Shown: positions 21,745 through 33,382 of the stretch, piece by piece
Numbering within the stretch: position 1 is the first letter of the stretch
Layout of the letters: the number at the start of each line of letters is the position of its first letter
Assembly (NCBI GenBank): GCA_024449915.1
Contig: JAMZAV010003127.1
Coordinates: 1 to 64,000 of the forward strand
Source of the DNA: Sweltsa coloradensis
Taxonomy: Eukaryota; Arthropoda; Insecta; Plecoptera; Chloroperlidae
Reading direction: 5' to 3'
Length of the DNA stretch: 64,000 nucleotides
The notes under the pieces: generated by a model
The model's database searches: none
Seen by the model: only the letters and a program-made list of their open reading frames with translations
What the model was told of the DNA's origin: nothing
Program-made: the position numbers and the translations under genes

Positions 21745-21815
21745 GTGGCAAAGTGGTAGCGCGTTTGAGTTCTATTCGGAAGGTCGGCAGTTCAAATCTA
21801 CGTTCGGTTCTTTTT
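21745..21815 (+). repeat. tRNA-like sequence, pseudogene or SINE head
   Basis: Box A-like TGGCAAAGTGGTAGCGCG, an anticodon arm TTTGA-GTTCTAT-TCGGA (TCT triplet) and box B-like GGCAGTTCAAATC are spaced as in a tRNA. The T stem is poorly paired and no matching acceptor strand follows, so it is not an intact tRNA gene. Confidence 0.35.
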
Positions 21816-22014
21816 TTTACCGTTCTATTTAGACATATGTTTTTCTGCAATTAATGGTTTCATTAGGTCGTATCTTGAGCGTTCAAGATTCAATACAACC
21901 TGGGCACTGCATTTTCATAGCCAGACAAATAACAAACAGAAAATATTTTTTCGAAACAAAACCATTGTCGTTAAGGTTGATCTATCGGCCTAATAAAAAT
22001 TTTCCTAAATATTA

Positions 22015-22753
22015 TTGGATGAGCAAAGCGAAGACTTCAATTTGACTTTGTGTTTTTTTGTTTGTTTTTTACTTACGTTACCCCAAGAAAAATAGCTCGG
22101 GTGTTTTGTTTTTGTACGTTTTTTTGTCTGTTTGTTCGCTCTCTACCAGGAAAACGGCATATGCGCTCTTGATGAAAATTGGAGGGGACCTTCGAAATCT
22201 CTAAACTTAGAGCTGTATTGTTTTTGGGTACAATCGAAGAAATATTTCTCATAAATATCGTACTTTTACGATTTTTTGTGCGATATTTTCGTGAAATTTG
22301 GCAAACGGCTACTCCGATATTGATAAAACTTTATAGGAACGTTTAAAATCACTGAAATCATATATGTTATGATTTTAGAGACATTTGAAAAAATATTTCT
22401 TATAGAAATCGTACTTTTACGATTTTTTCTCCGGTTTTTAATACGACATTTTCGTGATATTTGGGCCGATTTTGACCAAACGGGTGGGGCTACAACGTTC
22501 ATATTTTACATAGACATAAAGATTATGGTGATGTAGTGCCTCTTGAAAGAAAAAGTTGAAAAAGTTGGTCAAAATTCATAGAAATAAAGGTTTTAATATA
22601 AGCCTTTTACAGGTGTTTAATGAAGAAGTAATATCTAGTAACTATAGAAAAAGTAAGAAGATTCCACATAAAAACGTAATCATTAGACAGAAATATTCCA
22701 AAAAAAGCTCATCCATCAACGCGACTAGAAAAAGCGTTCGCGAAGCGGCCTAG
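22015..22753 (+). mobile_element. Helentron-type element with variant 3' hairpin
   Basis: Starts TTGGATGAGCAAAGCGAAGA and ends GCTCATCCATCAACGCGACT, GCGTTCGCGAAGCGGCCTAG followed by T. The 3' end differs from most copies but resembles those at 33664 and 58546. It is inserted in the left arm of the foldback element; the opposite arm keeps the empty site. Confidence 0.75.
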
Positions 22754-22861
22754 TTTTATCAAAACAACAGACATAATTTTTCAATCATCATCATTTTGAC
22801 ATTGCCAAAACTATGTTTTATTTGTTTTTTGGTTGAGCGTACCGCTCAATATAGACGTTAA

Positions 22862-23579
22862 TTGGATGAGCGAAGCGAAGACTCGGGTGTTTTTTTTTTT
22901 TTTTTTTTGTCTGTTTGTTCGCTCTCTACCGAGAAAACGGCATATGCGATCTTGATGGAAATTTGACAGGACCTTCGAAATCTCTGAACTTAGACTTGCT
23001 ACGTTTTTTGGTACAATCGAAGAAATATTTCTCATAAATATCGTACTTTAACATTTTTTTCGACTTTAAGTGCGATATTTTCGTGACATTTGGACCAATT
23101 CTGACCAAACGGGTGGGGCTACCACGTTCAAATTTCACATGGACATTAAGGTAACGGTGATGTAGTACATTTTGAAAGAAAAAGTTGAAAAAGTTAGCCA
23201 GAATCTATAGAAATAAAGCTTTTAATATAAGTTTTTTGATTTTTTGTGCGATATTTTCGTGCCATTTGGGCCAATTCTGACCAAACGGGTGGGGCTACAA
23301 CGTTCATATTATACATGGACATTAAGGTTATGGTGATGTAGTACCTTTTGAAAGAAAAAACTGAAAAAGTTAGCCAGAATCCATAGAAATAAAGCTTTTA
23401 ATATAAGTTTTTTACGGTTAATAAAACCAATTGACAAGAAACAAAAGAAACTTGACAACAATCACCTACAATGCGTAGGCAACAAAACAAAGCACTTGCA
23501 AAAGTAAAGATATCCCACGCAAACTAAAATGTTTAAAAAGCTCATCCATCAACGCGGCGGGACTTTAGCGTTTTCCTAG
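22862..23579 (+). mobile_element. Helentron-type element with internal duplication
   Basis: Starts TTGGATGAGCGAAGCGAAGA and ends AACGCGGCGGGACTTTAGCG, TTTTCCTAG then T. A block of about 170 bp containing ACCAAACGGGTGGGGCTAC is present twice, near 23100 and 23280. It is inserted in the same foldback arm as the previous element. Confidence 0.75.
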
Positions 23580-24093
23580 TGAAATTTATGACGTATACCG
23601 CGGACATATTCTTGATCCTGGTTTTTGGGTTGGAAGGATAATTAATGGTCCTATTTGTAACACGCACTCTTGCCTACAAACTGACATACCCATGATACGA
23701 TTTTTCTTCTTCTTCCGGTACAAAGTTAGTATTATTATAAAAAAAATTAAAAAATGTGTACCGTGAGAAATATGAACGTATTTTTTTGTCCAAGTATGTT
23801 AGTTTGAAGGCAAGAGTTCGTGTTACAAATAGGAACAAAAATGAGCCTTCCAACCCAAAAATTATGAGCACGAATATAACCGGGGTATACGTCATAAATT
23901 TCACTATAAACGTCTATATTGGGCGTACCGCTCAACCGAAAAATAAATAAAAAATAGTTTTGGCAATGTCAAATGATGATAATTAATGAACTGTCTGTTA
24001 TTTTGATAAAGTTATATTTAGGAAACATTTACCAAGGCCGATAGATCAATCTTAAAATAATTCCTACACGTTTGAAGCCTATTTTTCAACTTA

Positions 24094-24713
24094 TTGGATG
24101 AGCGTAGCGAGCGTAGCGAGCGAAGCGAGCGAAGCGAAGATTCCATTCTACTACACTGGAGAAAAAAATCCGGAATGTTTTTTTTTTTTCTGTATTTTTG
24201 TCTGTTTGTCCACACGATTCCGGCTAAACCGATTCTCCGATTGCGATGAAATTTTATGGAGACCTTCGAAATCTCTGAACTTAGAACTGCCACGTTTTTG
24301 AGCGCAATCAGAAATTTTTTTCTCATGAAAATCGCAATTTTACGATTTTTTTCAATTTTTAAAAAATTTCTTCGACTTATAACACCTACATGCTTTATCC
24401 GATTGTAATGATTTTTTCGCAGAACCTTAATTTTATAAATTAATATATTCGTGTTAAATTTGAGCGCAATCGAGAAATTATTTCTTATAAAAATCGCAAT
24501 TTTACGTTTTTTTTTTTTACAATTACGATTAATTAAAAACAAATTTAAAAAAAATGAAGTTAATTTGTTATAAAATTTAATTTAATTTAAAAAAAATTTA
24601 AACTTAATAATGATTTTTTTCACAGAACAACAGAAAATTCGCATAACACATGGCAGCTCAATGCACCAATTACGCTCATCCAACAACGCGGCGGGACTTA
24701 AGCGTTTTCCTAG
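24094..24713 (+). mobile_element. Helentron-type element, full length
   Basis: Starts TTGGATGAGCGTAGCGAGCG with an expanded run of AGCG(A/T) units, and ends TACGCTCATCCAACAACGCG, GCGGGACTTAAGCGTTTTCC, TAG then T. The stem AACGC/GCGTT precedes the terminal CTAG. Confidence 0.8.
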
Positions 24714-25080
24714 TTATTACTTGTAGGTTTAATTTTATTTGCAACTATTGTTTTAAATGTAAACGTTTGTGCAAATTTATTCTGCCAAGCTTTGCAAGGA
24801 TGCAGTCACAGGGCAAAGTGAATTTATGTTTTAAGATTGCGAAAATGTAGGAGGGTACGTAAGCTTGGCATTTCTTTTAGATCTCATTGCTTTTGATTGT
24901 GTAAGGTTTGGCTGTATTTTTACAAGTTTTTTGTTTTGTGTGAGATCTCATTACTTTTCCAATTTCTATTGCAAAAATATTTGTTAAAAAATAATAATTT
25001 TATCAAAGTCGATTTAATTGCTATGGTATTACCAATTAACAATAGAATGTAAAATAGCTAGTGGTCCAAAGAATTTCTTT
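24714..25080. other. No gene recognised
   Basis: AT-rich sequence between Helentron copies. Nothing is assigned. Confidence 0.4.
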
Positions 25081-25084
25081 TTGT

Positions 25085-25300
25085 ACACGATGTTGGTGAT
25101 CATTGTCAAGTAACTATAGTTACGTTTTTGATTATATGCTTGTAAAAGACATATTAAAATCTTTATTTGGAAGCCTTCCACTTCACTTTCCTTTCACGTT
25201 TTCTCCTTTTCTTTCAAAAGGCACTTCATCACTATAACCTTAATGTTCATGTAAAATATGAACGTTGTATTCAAAGTCAAACCCATTTGGCTAGAATCGC
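25085..25300 (-). mobile_element. Helentron-type element fragment, minus strand
   Basis: Reverse complement carries the 3' half of the body: TCAAAAGGCACTTCATCACT and CCTTAATGTTCATGTAAAAT read outward as in the copy at 55783-55925. Neither end is preserved. Confidence 0.55.
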
Positions 25301-25472
25301 TGGCTAATTGAAACTGACGAATTAGTAAGTAGCCAGTAGCCAGTAGTAGCTCACATTCTTCAAGTGATTTTGAGCACGTTTCAAGTAATTTTTTTCACCA
25401 AGAAATGTTCGTACACCAACTAAATTTGGCATGTGTTGTCAGGTACCACAATCCCCTTGATTTTGATAGTGT

Positions 25473-26053
25473 TTGGATGAGCGAAGCGGAGACTTCAATT
25501 TCACTGACCCCCCAAAAATTTAGCTCAAGTGTTTTTTTTTTTTTTTTTTGTATTTTTTTTTTTGTTTGTTTGTTCGCTCTCTACTGGCCAAACGGCATAT
25601 GCGATATTGATGAAAATTTGAGGGGACTTTCGAAATCTCCGAACTTAGAGGTGTATTGTTTTTGGGTACAATCGAAGAAATATTTCTCATGAATATCGTA
25701 CTTTTACGATTTTTTTCCGATTTTGAGCGCGATATTTTCGTGACATTTGGGGCGATTCTGACCAAACGGGTGGGGCTACAACGTTCAGATTTCACATGTA
25801 CATTAAGGTGATGGTGATGTATTGCTTTTTGAAAGAAAAAGTTCAAAAAGTCATTCAGAAACCATAGAATTAAGGTTTTAATATGAGGTTTTTGAGGTTT
25901 TTTAATAACAATTAACAAGTAACAATTGAAACTTGACAAAATCACCTACAATGCATTCAAAAAGCACTTGCAAAGGAAAAGTGGTCCTACGCAAACTTAA
26001 AATTTACAAAAAAGCTTATCCATCAACGCGGCGGGACGTAAGCGTTTTCCTAG
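25473..26053 (+). mobile_element. Helentron-type element, full length
   Basis: Starts TTGGATGAGCGAAGCGGAGA and ends ATCCATCAACGCGGCGGGAC, GTAAGCGTTTTCCTAG then T. Confidence 0.8.
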
Positions 26054-26059
26054 TTCAGT

Positions 26060-27816
26060 TCACATCACGTTTCATGACGGCTGGGTGACACCTCGAAATC
26101 AACCCAACTCTGCTTGCTGTATAAGGTGCCTGAGTGTGTAGCGCACCGCGGCTTGGCTGCGGGCACCTAGATAGTCTTCGCTGTTTAAGCCCCCTAAAAC
26201 TACTCGAACTTATGTCACGTCTAACTGGGCATGTAAATAGTCCCTAAATCTTGGCTGAAAAAAGAGGTCTTAGCAGATATTTTTGGGCGGGGCATTACCC
26301 CAATTTGGCAACTTCACGAAAATGTGTTAACGTCTAAAGGATTCACTTTGTGATATGTATCATTAGATGTTTAGTTTGTTGGTGAGTTTCAAATACAGTT
26401 ATAGTGGTTCCAACGAAATAATGCAGATAGCTCGAAATTGTTTCCCAACACAAAAACTTTGTCAACTCTATTCACGCTAGCTCAGCGTGGATCTAGCACA
26501 CGGAGAATCTCTGTGATCTAGCACAGATAATTGTTGCTGTGTTGGTAAGAGATATTTAACTTTCATGCACAAAGGCGACATTCATTTTACCGCGCATTCA
26601 TACTACCCCCACCACTACAAAGCAGCTGCATTCATTCGTTGGAGCTAGTATATCAGGACATCAGGTGTAAAACAAGTACGGTTATCCAAAATGAGAACAG
26701 AGTATCAACCAGGAATATTAAATAAAATTTCGCGTAGAAACCCATTGGTAGGTGTATCGAGTTGCTAGAATTGGCCCCATTTGATGTAACACCAAGGGTC
26801 ACCAAAAGCATTCGGTATCATCCTTATGTCAACTATAAATACCAGCATGTCAATCGAGGTCATGTCCTGTTTTCATCCTGGGACGTGACACGCGCAGGTG
26901 GACATACATCAAAGTGATGCATTAGCGCTTCACGCCCTAAATATAATTATTAATTACATAAAGAGTTTTTCATATTTTTATCAATTTATAGGTATTTGAA
27001 AGCGATCCAAATTCATGATACCCGGCTAAGATGGTTTTTTTAATATCCGGATTGATTGCCATGCAGGTCATCAAGAATCACATTCTATATTTCGTACCGA
27101 CTGATTCGGGAGGTTACGGATTAGGGTCCACCACCGGCAACCCTGACTGAAAGCTTTTCACACGGTTTCTTTAAGAGGGTATATGCTGAGGCTAGAACGG
27201 AGGCGAGTTAAAGCGCTCAGCTTTCTGAAATTTTCGGGTAAACGGTTTAAAACACCATTATCAAATTTCACACTAACGTTTATAAAGAAAAAATCTGTGT
27301 TATCCATTATGCGTATTCCTAAATTAATTCATTGATTTTGAATTAAAATTTAGTGAAATCACAAAAATTTACTCAATTGTGGTTGGTCAACTTTGGGAAT
27401 TATTCCAAGTGTACAGATTTTTTATCTCAAATTTGGCATAATAGATAACAAGGTACAAATTCATGTGACGCGCAAGTTATATTTGGTTTTATTGTAAGAT
27501 AACGGTTTGGTGGGAATTTTCAGAATTGTAATCCATGTTTTGGATTTCACATTTTTTCACGTTTTGGACTAATGTTTCGCAATGGATCTTTGAGGCTTAT
27601 TTTGTGCAACCAATTATGGATATCAATATAAAGTACTTATTAGCATCTATTCAAAATTTGGTAATGATATTACCAACCGTTCAACAGAAATCATCAACAC
27701 CTGTTTGCGCGCATTTGAGTTGGGCGATGCAAGGGATCGAGTCCTCTAAAACAGCCATCCTACTCCTACATTCCCGTCACATATACTATATACCCTCCAA
27801 GGAGACGATGGTAATA
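26060..27816. other. Longest stretch without a recognised gene or repeat
   Basis: No ORF shows splice support or a known domain. A small inverted motif lies at 26495-26530 (GATCTAGCACA...TGTGATCTAGCACA-like). It may be unique intergenic DNA or unrecognised old repeats. Confidence 0.4.
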
Positions 27817-28595
27817 CAAGGTTCCCAGTTCCCACCGACCTGGAAAACCTGGAAAAGTCATGGAATTGAAAATATGGTACAAAATGTCAGGGAATAGTCA
27901 GGGAATTGAGAAAAAAATTAAAAAACCTGGAAAAGTCAGGGAAAATGGGAATTTATTTAAATCTAGGCTTATTCGGTTAACTCAAAAAACATATATTTTC
28001 ACGGAATTTATGAAAATGTTTTCCCGACTCCTAAGTTAAAAAAATTTAAAAAATCAATCATTTGTTTTCGTTGCTAAAATAACCGTTTTTAGGAATCTAG
28101 CGGTTTGAAGGTGAAATCTAGCGGATATTTAGGAAAGCATCCACAACACAATAACACAATAACTACATTATTTTGGTATTGAATTCAACCCACAACTTTT
28201 TTCTAAAACGCACCAAACGCACTCTAAAAACCTGATTTTCAAAATTTTCGCCTGATTGTTGGGGGCGGCGCCCCAAACCCCCCGTACTTAGTCCCTATAT
28301 AATACCACCGGGGTATTATATAGACCACCCGGAATGAAAAACCTGAATTCAACACTGAGTCTTTGTATGTGTGTATCTGTTAGGGGATCCCCCGTAGAAA
28401 TTTTGCGGGCGGGCCCATGAAACGAAGTTCCGCCCTGATGAAGTACGGGGAAATACATTTTAGAGCGTATCGAGGGGGTACTGCGTTCCCGGCAAGCTAT
28501 TTTTGGGCGTGTATCACACCTGGAATTAAGCAAAACTAGACCTGGAAAACCTGGAAAAGTCAGGGAAATTGATTCTAAAAAAAGTGGGAACCCTG
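27817..28595. mobile_element. hAT-like non-autonomous element
   Basis: Ends CAAGGTTCCCA...TGGGAACCCTG match the common hAT terminal motif CAGGGTTCCCA. Subterminal ACCTGGAAAACCTGGAAAAG followed by TCA(T/G)GGAA occurs near both ends. The flanks TGGTAATA and TTATACCC do not form an 8-bp duplication, so the exact ends are uncertain. No transposase ORF is recognised. Confidence 0.55.
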
Positions 28596-28599
28596 TTAT

Positions 28600-29145
28600 A
28601 CCCCGGGCATAGAAAGCTTCGGTTGAATGGTTCGCCTAGGTGTCCGAACTCACACTCTTCTTGGTGTTCTGTCACCACAGCAAGTATACTACACACTATA
28701 AATCTAGATATTAATTTTTAATTAACTAATACAAAAAGGAGTTTTCTCCACACAGACAAATATAATTTCTTCCTAGTGAGTGTTCAAAGGAACACGTTAT
28801 GGACCTCCAGCAGAGGACAAATTGGGCTCAATGCACCTCATCAAGAATCAAGAATTAAGAATCAAGAGAGGTTCTTGCAAATAACCCCGGACAAGTTTCA
28901 CACAAGACATTACTCTTTTCGAACATCGTAATGCCTGTGTAAAACGTAGGCGGAGGCCAGTATCGTAACACAGGGACGTAGGAACGGGGGGGGATGGGGG
29001 GGGAATTTCCCCCCCCACTTGTTGGCTTGACCCCCCAGTAGGGGGGTCAAGCCAGGTATGGGTGTCATTTGCTAACATGTTGGGTGATTTTTAGGATTTT
29101 TACTACAGTCGGGCTTGCAAACAAAAAGGAAGGATTTTGTTAACA
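28600..29145. other. Spacer with G/C-run hairpins
   Basis: No gene. It contains a perfect 13-bp stem, GGCTTGACCCCCC at 29024-29036 and GGGGGGTCAAGCC at 29041-29053, with loop AGTA. A G8AATTTC8-type palindrome lies just upstream near 29000-29018. The sequence ACAGGGACGTAGGAACGGGG before it resembles a hAT terminus. Confidence 0.45.
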
Positions 29146-29148
29146 TTT

Positions 29149-29860
29149 TTGGATGAGCGAAGCAAAGATTCCATTTCACTACACTGGAGAAAAAATCCGG
29201 AATGTTTTTTTTCTGTATTTTTGTCTGTTTGTTAACACGATTCCGGCTAAACCGCTACTCCGATTGCGATGAAATTTTATTTAGGTCTTCGAAATCTCTG
29301 AACTTAGAACTGTCACGTTTTTTAGCACAATCGAAAAATTATTTCTAATGAAAATCGTAATTTTACGATTTTGTTCGATTTTTGAAAAATTTCTTCGACT
29401 TACAACACCTACATGCTTTGTCCGATCGTAATGATTTTTTCACAAAACCTTAATTTAATGAATTGATATATTCATGTAAAATTTGGGCGTTATCAAAAAA
29501 CTATTTTTACGAAAATCGCAATTTTACGACTTTTTTCGATTTTTAAAATTTCTTCGGCTTATAACACCTACATGTTTTATCCTATTGTAATGATTTTTTC
29601 ACAGAACCTTAATTTTTTGAATTGATATATTCGTGTAAAATTTTTGCGCAATTGAATAATTATTTCTTATGAAAATTTCAATATTACGATTTTTTCCTTT
29701 TTTTAAATTATTTTTATTTAAATTTAATTTAATTCAAAAAAAATCTTCAACAAAGTAATGATTTTTTCACAGAACAACAGAAAATCCGCATAACACATGG
29801 CAGCTCAATGCACCAATTACGCTCATCCAACAACGCGGCGGGACTTAAGCGTTTTCCTAG
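29149..29860 (+). mobile_element. Helentron-type element, full length
   Basis: Starts TTGGATGAGCGAAGCAAAGA and ends ACGCTCATCCAACAACGCGG, CGGGACTTAAGCGTTTTCCT, AG then T. The internal tandem unit of about 170 bp (AACACCTACATG(C/T)TTT) is present twice. Confidence 0.8.
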
Positions 29861-29869
29861 TTTAGAAAG

Positions 29870-30785
29870 ATTCAGTAAGAGACGAAATTTGCGAGACTAG
29901 ACTAGCCATCTGATTTTAGACTAATATTCATTTTATTTTGTGTGCAGTGTTTTCACTCCCAAGCAGACTGTCGACCGATTTCAGTCAGGTAATCAATCTT
30001 CAATGCAATATTAGCTTCAAAATGTAATCTGTATTTATAATTAAAATTCGCCTGAAAACGTGTTTTAGGCCACCTATCAAGGGCACCTTTAAAAAAATCT
30101 CGCCTACGGCGAAGATGCCTCGCCCCGGACCCCGGTTTTACCACCCAAACTTGTGGACAGCTTTAGTGTGACCCGCCACTAAAAAAAATAATTCCTATGC
30201 CAGTGACGTAACAAGCCGGTGTTTTATTGGGGGGGGGATCAATGGCCAGCACAACTAGTGACAGGGGTATGTGAGGGAATAGTCAATGGTGTCATCCATA
30301 AATAATATATGGGTACATACGCTCTTTCCTGAGTTAAAGTTCATGATTGTGCACAATGCAGGGCCTGGGGGAGGACCCCCAGCTAATGCGGGCCCCGGGC
30401 GCACAGCCCCGGAAAATGTTTGATTCTTAAGAGTGTGATTGAATTATTTTCATGAGTTTTTCTCAAAAACCTAGTTTTAGATGTATGAAAAAATTGCAAG
30501 TTACAAAACATGTCTCAATATCCCCCAATAAATACTTCAAAAATAAAAGGTGCCAGCCCCCCCCCCCCCCCCCCGCAGTTATGCAACTGACGGTGGCCAG
30601 AGACCAGAGTCGGCCATGGTGTTGCGGCCGAGTATGGGCTAAACTGAGGAAAGTGTACTGAAGAGAAAAGAGAATCATATATACTGACACATACTTAATG
30701 TTGCTGGCAAAGTTCAAGATGTGACAGCGTAGGTAGGTGAAGTTTCTTAGAGGCGAGAGAGTTGACACAACGTGGAGAGAATCTG
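29870..30785. other. No gene; decayed transposon pieces
   Basis: TCGCCTACGGCGAAG at 30098 and the long C run at 30558-30575 resemble parts of the hAT element at 38958-40038 (compare GCCTCCGGCG at 39890). CAGTGACGTA at 30201 may be a terminus. No ORF is supported. Confidence 0.4.
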
Positions 30786-30791
30786 TGTTAA

Positions 30792-31299
30792 CCCTCCGTC
30801 ACTCGCGCGGAATTCCTTAACAGCATCCCTCGCGTGTGGTTTCTCAAACCCCAAATTATTTTGGGCTGTAATAAGTGCAGTAGGATGTTTTGGGTATTTC
30901 TTTCTTTTCTTATATGATTTGTGGAACTCCTATGTAGGTGGTTGTTACTGGGAGGACAGTGAAATAAAATGCCAATGAACCTTTTTGTATGAAATATTTT
31001 TTTATTGTATTTTTCAGATTTAAAAAATGGACATTTTCAAAATATTCAAAAAAAGGTGTCAAAATAATGCAATTTTAAGTTTTGTTTCACTTTTTAGTAA
31101 TAGACATGAACCAGTTAGTAAATTGCAAGAAGAATTTTTCCAAAATTCCAAAATTTCAAAATTTAAGCCAAAATAGCATTGAGTTTCCCTATGCTGTTAC
31201 TGTAACGTGATCACTCGCGCGGGGTTTTAGTAACCCCAGGTCCCCAGCCAAGTTTAGACCGGCAATGTAACGACACTAAAAGCCCTAATGATTAGAGGG
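30792..31299. mobile_element. piggyBac-like MITE candidate
   Basis: TTAA at 30788-30791 is followed by CCCTCCGTCACTCGCGCGG. The right end AGAGGG is followed by TTAC. CACTCGCGCGG occurs again internally at 31209. CCCT...AGGG ends with TTAA fit piggyBac-type elements; the right TTAA has one change. Confidence 0.45.
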
Positions 31300-32060
31300 T
31301 TACAAATTTTACTAACATATAGAGTGACTTGAAGGTACTGAGAATCTAGAGTCGGTAAAACAGTCCGATGCAGAGAAACAGAGTCGAATGTAGACCCTTA
31401 CAAGTGCGCGACCACTCCATCTGGCCGCTTGCCCGCAAACTTCAACGGGGTGCGACTCCAAACCCCCCTCTGCGCACGCCAGCTGGAATAGTCCTCAGCA
31501 GTTGTGACAAGGCTGAAGCCATTGCCGACGTGCTTCAACAAAGTTTCACACCCAACCCTCCGGACGATAGCTCACCAGATCTTGGAAGGATTACTGCTCT
31601 CTTCGAAACAGTCTCGTGCCCACCGGTTTCCAGATGAAGATGTAATTACCCTGATTAGCTTATCAAAACTCTCAGAGCCCTTAACACCAAAAAGGCCCCT
31701 GGACCTGATGGAATCAATGCCAGACTCATCCTAAAACTCCCAGGAACCGCTGTGTCCCATCTACTGGACATCTGCACTGCCTCCATGGTACTAGGCTACT
31801 TTCCAGTGGCTTGGAAGCGGGCAAACATCATTTCTATCTCGAAACCCGGAAAGCCTCCTACCGACCCTACTAGCTATCGCCCATCAGCCTCTTAAATATA
31901 TTTGCAAAGGTTTTGAACGCTCCTGCTTGTTCGACTAAAGCGCTTCACAGATTCACAGAAGATTATCCCTGCCTCCCAATTTGGCTTCACTTCTGGCGTC
32001 TCAACAGATCACCAACTTCTTCGCCTTACCAACAAAATTACTCAAGGTTTTAATTGTGGA

Positions 32061-33340
32061 TTGCATACAGCTGTTGTTTTTCTGGATATAGCCAAAGCTT
32101 TTGATACGGTCTGGCATAACGGGCTTTTATTTAAACTGGCTAAATTCAACTGCCATCGGCACATTCTTTTCATACTAAATTCTTTTCTATCTGATAGGAC
32201 ATTTGAAGCCTCTTGGATGGGCACCACTTCCTCTGTGCGTCCTATCCGAGCAGGAGTTCCGCAAGGTTCTGTTCTCAGCCCCATTCTGTTTAATGTATAT
32301 ACCTCGGATTTGCCAGAGCTTCCCATAGAAGTTGAGACGATATGGTCCTACCCTCTTATTATTAATGTGTATTTTTAAGTGTCCTTCAGGCACAGGTCTA
32401 TTTCGTAGGTTATGCACGTGAGAATTTTAAGTAATTTTAGTAACTTAAAAATAGAATTGTAGACGAGGTCAAGTGTTTTCTCAATAGCCAGAGGGGTGTC
32501 GGTATGTCTAGACTCATTACAATCAATCTCTTTTTAACATTTTGACCCTTATAAACAACCTCATTTTATTTGTTTAACTTTAGGACTTTAAAAGACTTAA
32601 TAGTTTCAGTTCTCACATCGTCTTAGGGTGTTTCTAATTTAGTTAGTTGCCCATAAATATCAAACTATTTCAAGTCAGCTAGAGAGGGGAGCTCAAGGCC
32701 AAATTTGGGCGTTCTTAAAACACCCCTAAAAGATCCTAATTGGTTAATTTTGTGTATGACGTAATTTTAAATCAATACTCTGATTGGCTGTTATGAGCTG
32801 AGCTCCCCTCGCTAGCTGACTTGAAATAGTTTGATATTTATGGGCAACTAACTAAATTAGAAACACCCTAAGACGATGTGAGAACTGAAACTATTAAAGT
32901 CTTTTAAAGTCCTAAAGTTAAACAAATAAAATGAGGTTGTTTATAAGGGTCAAAATGTTAAAAAGAGATTGATTGTAATGAGTCTAGACATACCGACACC
33001 CCTCTGGCTATTGAGAAAACACTTGACCTCGTCTACAATTCTATTTTTAAGTTACTAAAATTACTTAAAATTCTCACGTGCATAACCTACGAAATAGACC
33101 TGTGCCTGAAGGACACTTAAAAATACACATTAATAATAAGAGGGTAGGACCATATCGTCTCAAAGTTGTTGTTCACCTTTTTGCCGATGATGACGCCATG
33201 GCCGCCACCTCACGATATCCACCACTGGCTGTTTCAAAACTCCAAAAGGGACTATCTATTATGTCTGTCTGGTATAGTAAATGGAGATTTGGGTTAAACC
33301 AACAAAAGACTTCAGCCACGTTCTTCACCAGGAAGCGGAT
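32061..33340 (+). pseudogene. LINE reverse transcriptase, interrupted
   Basis: Palm domain from motif A to beyond motif C. It is open from 32061 to the insertion point (CCCATAGAAGT) and resumes at GTTGTTCACCTTTTTGCC after 33166. The RNA-copying function is lost because of the insertion and earlier frame breaks near 31880-31930. Confidence 0.65.
32333..33162. mobile_element. 830-bp palindromic element with AAGT target duplication
   Basis: Ends TGAGACGATATGG...CCATATCGTCTCA are flanked by AAGT at 32329-32332 and 33163-33166. Arms of about 360 bp are almost perfectly inverted (for example GTGTCCTTCAGGCACAGGTC at 32379 and its complement ending near 33118). They surround a loop of about 90 bp near 32700-32790. 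No coding capacity. Confidence 0.75.
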
Positions 33341-33382
33341 CAACACAAATCACCACAAAAATCGCACATCGCACACATTGGT

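Larger units (their letters stand above)
21950..24090. mobile_element. Foldback element carrying two Helentron insertions in its left arm
   Basis: Once the elements at 22015-22753 and 22862-23579 are removed, the left arm (about 21960-22014, 22754-22861, 23580-23735) pairs with the right arm (about 23745-24060). Paired blocks include GTTGATCTATCGGCC, TTTTGACATTGCCAAAACTA, GCGTACCGCTCAAT, TTATGACGTATACC and GGTTGGAAGG. The outer right end is cut by another Helentron copy at 24094. Confidence 0.65.
31362..33345 (+). mobile_element. Jockey-like LINE fragment split by a foldback element
   Basis: A frame-broken ORF2 piece with reverse transcriptase motifs: KKAPGPDGINARLIL, FLDIAKAFDTVWHNGL (motif A), AGVPQGSVLSPILFNVY (motif B) and FADDDAMAA (motif C). 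It is followed by KLQKGLSIM and WRFGLNQQKT. The 830-bp element at 32333-33162 separates motifs B and C. The amino part (endonuclease) and 3' end are missing. The downstream edge runs into a Helentron copy. Confidence 0.7.

Noticed and set aside
21745..21815. Functional tRNA gene
   Set aside because: Box A and B are present, but the T stem is mispaired and the acceptor strands do not match. The same holds for 7690-7747, 7863-7921, 44101-44164 and 55056-55140.
27535..27897. A 120-residue plus-strand ORF
   Set aside because: It ends inside the hAT-like element and has no recognisable domain or splice signals.
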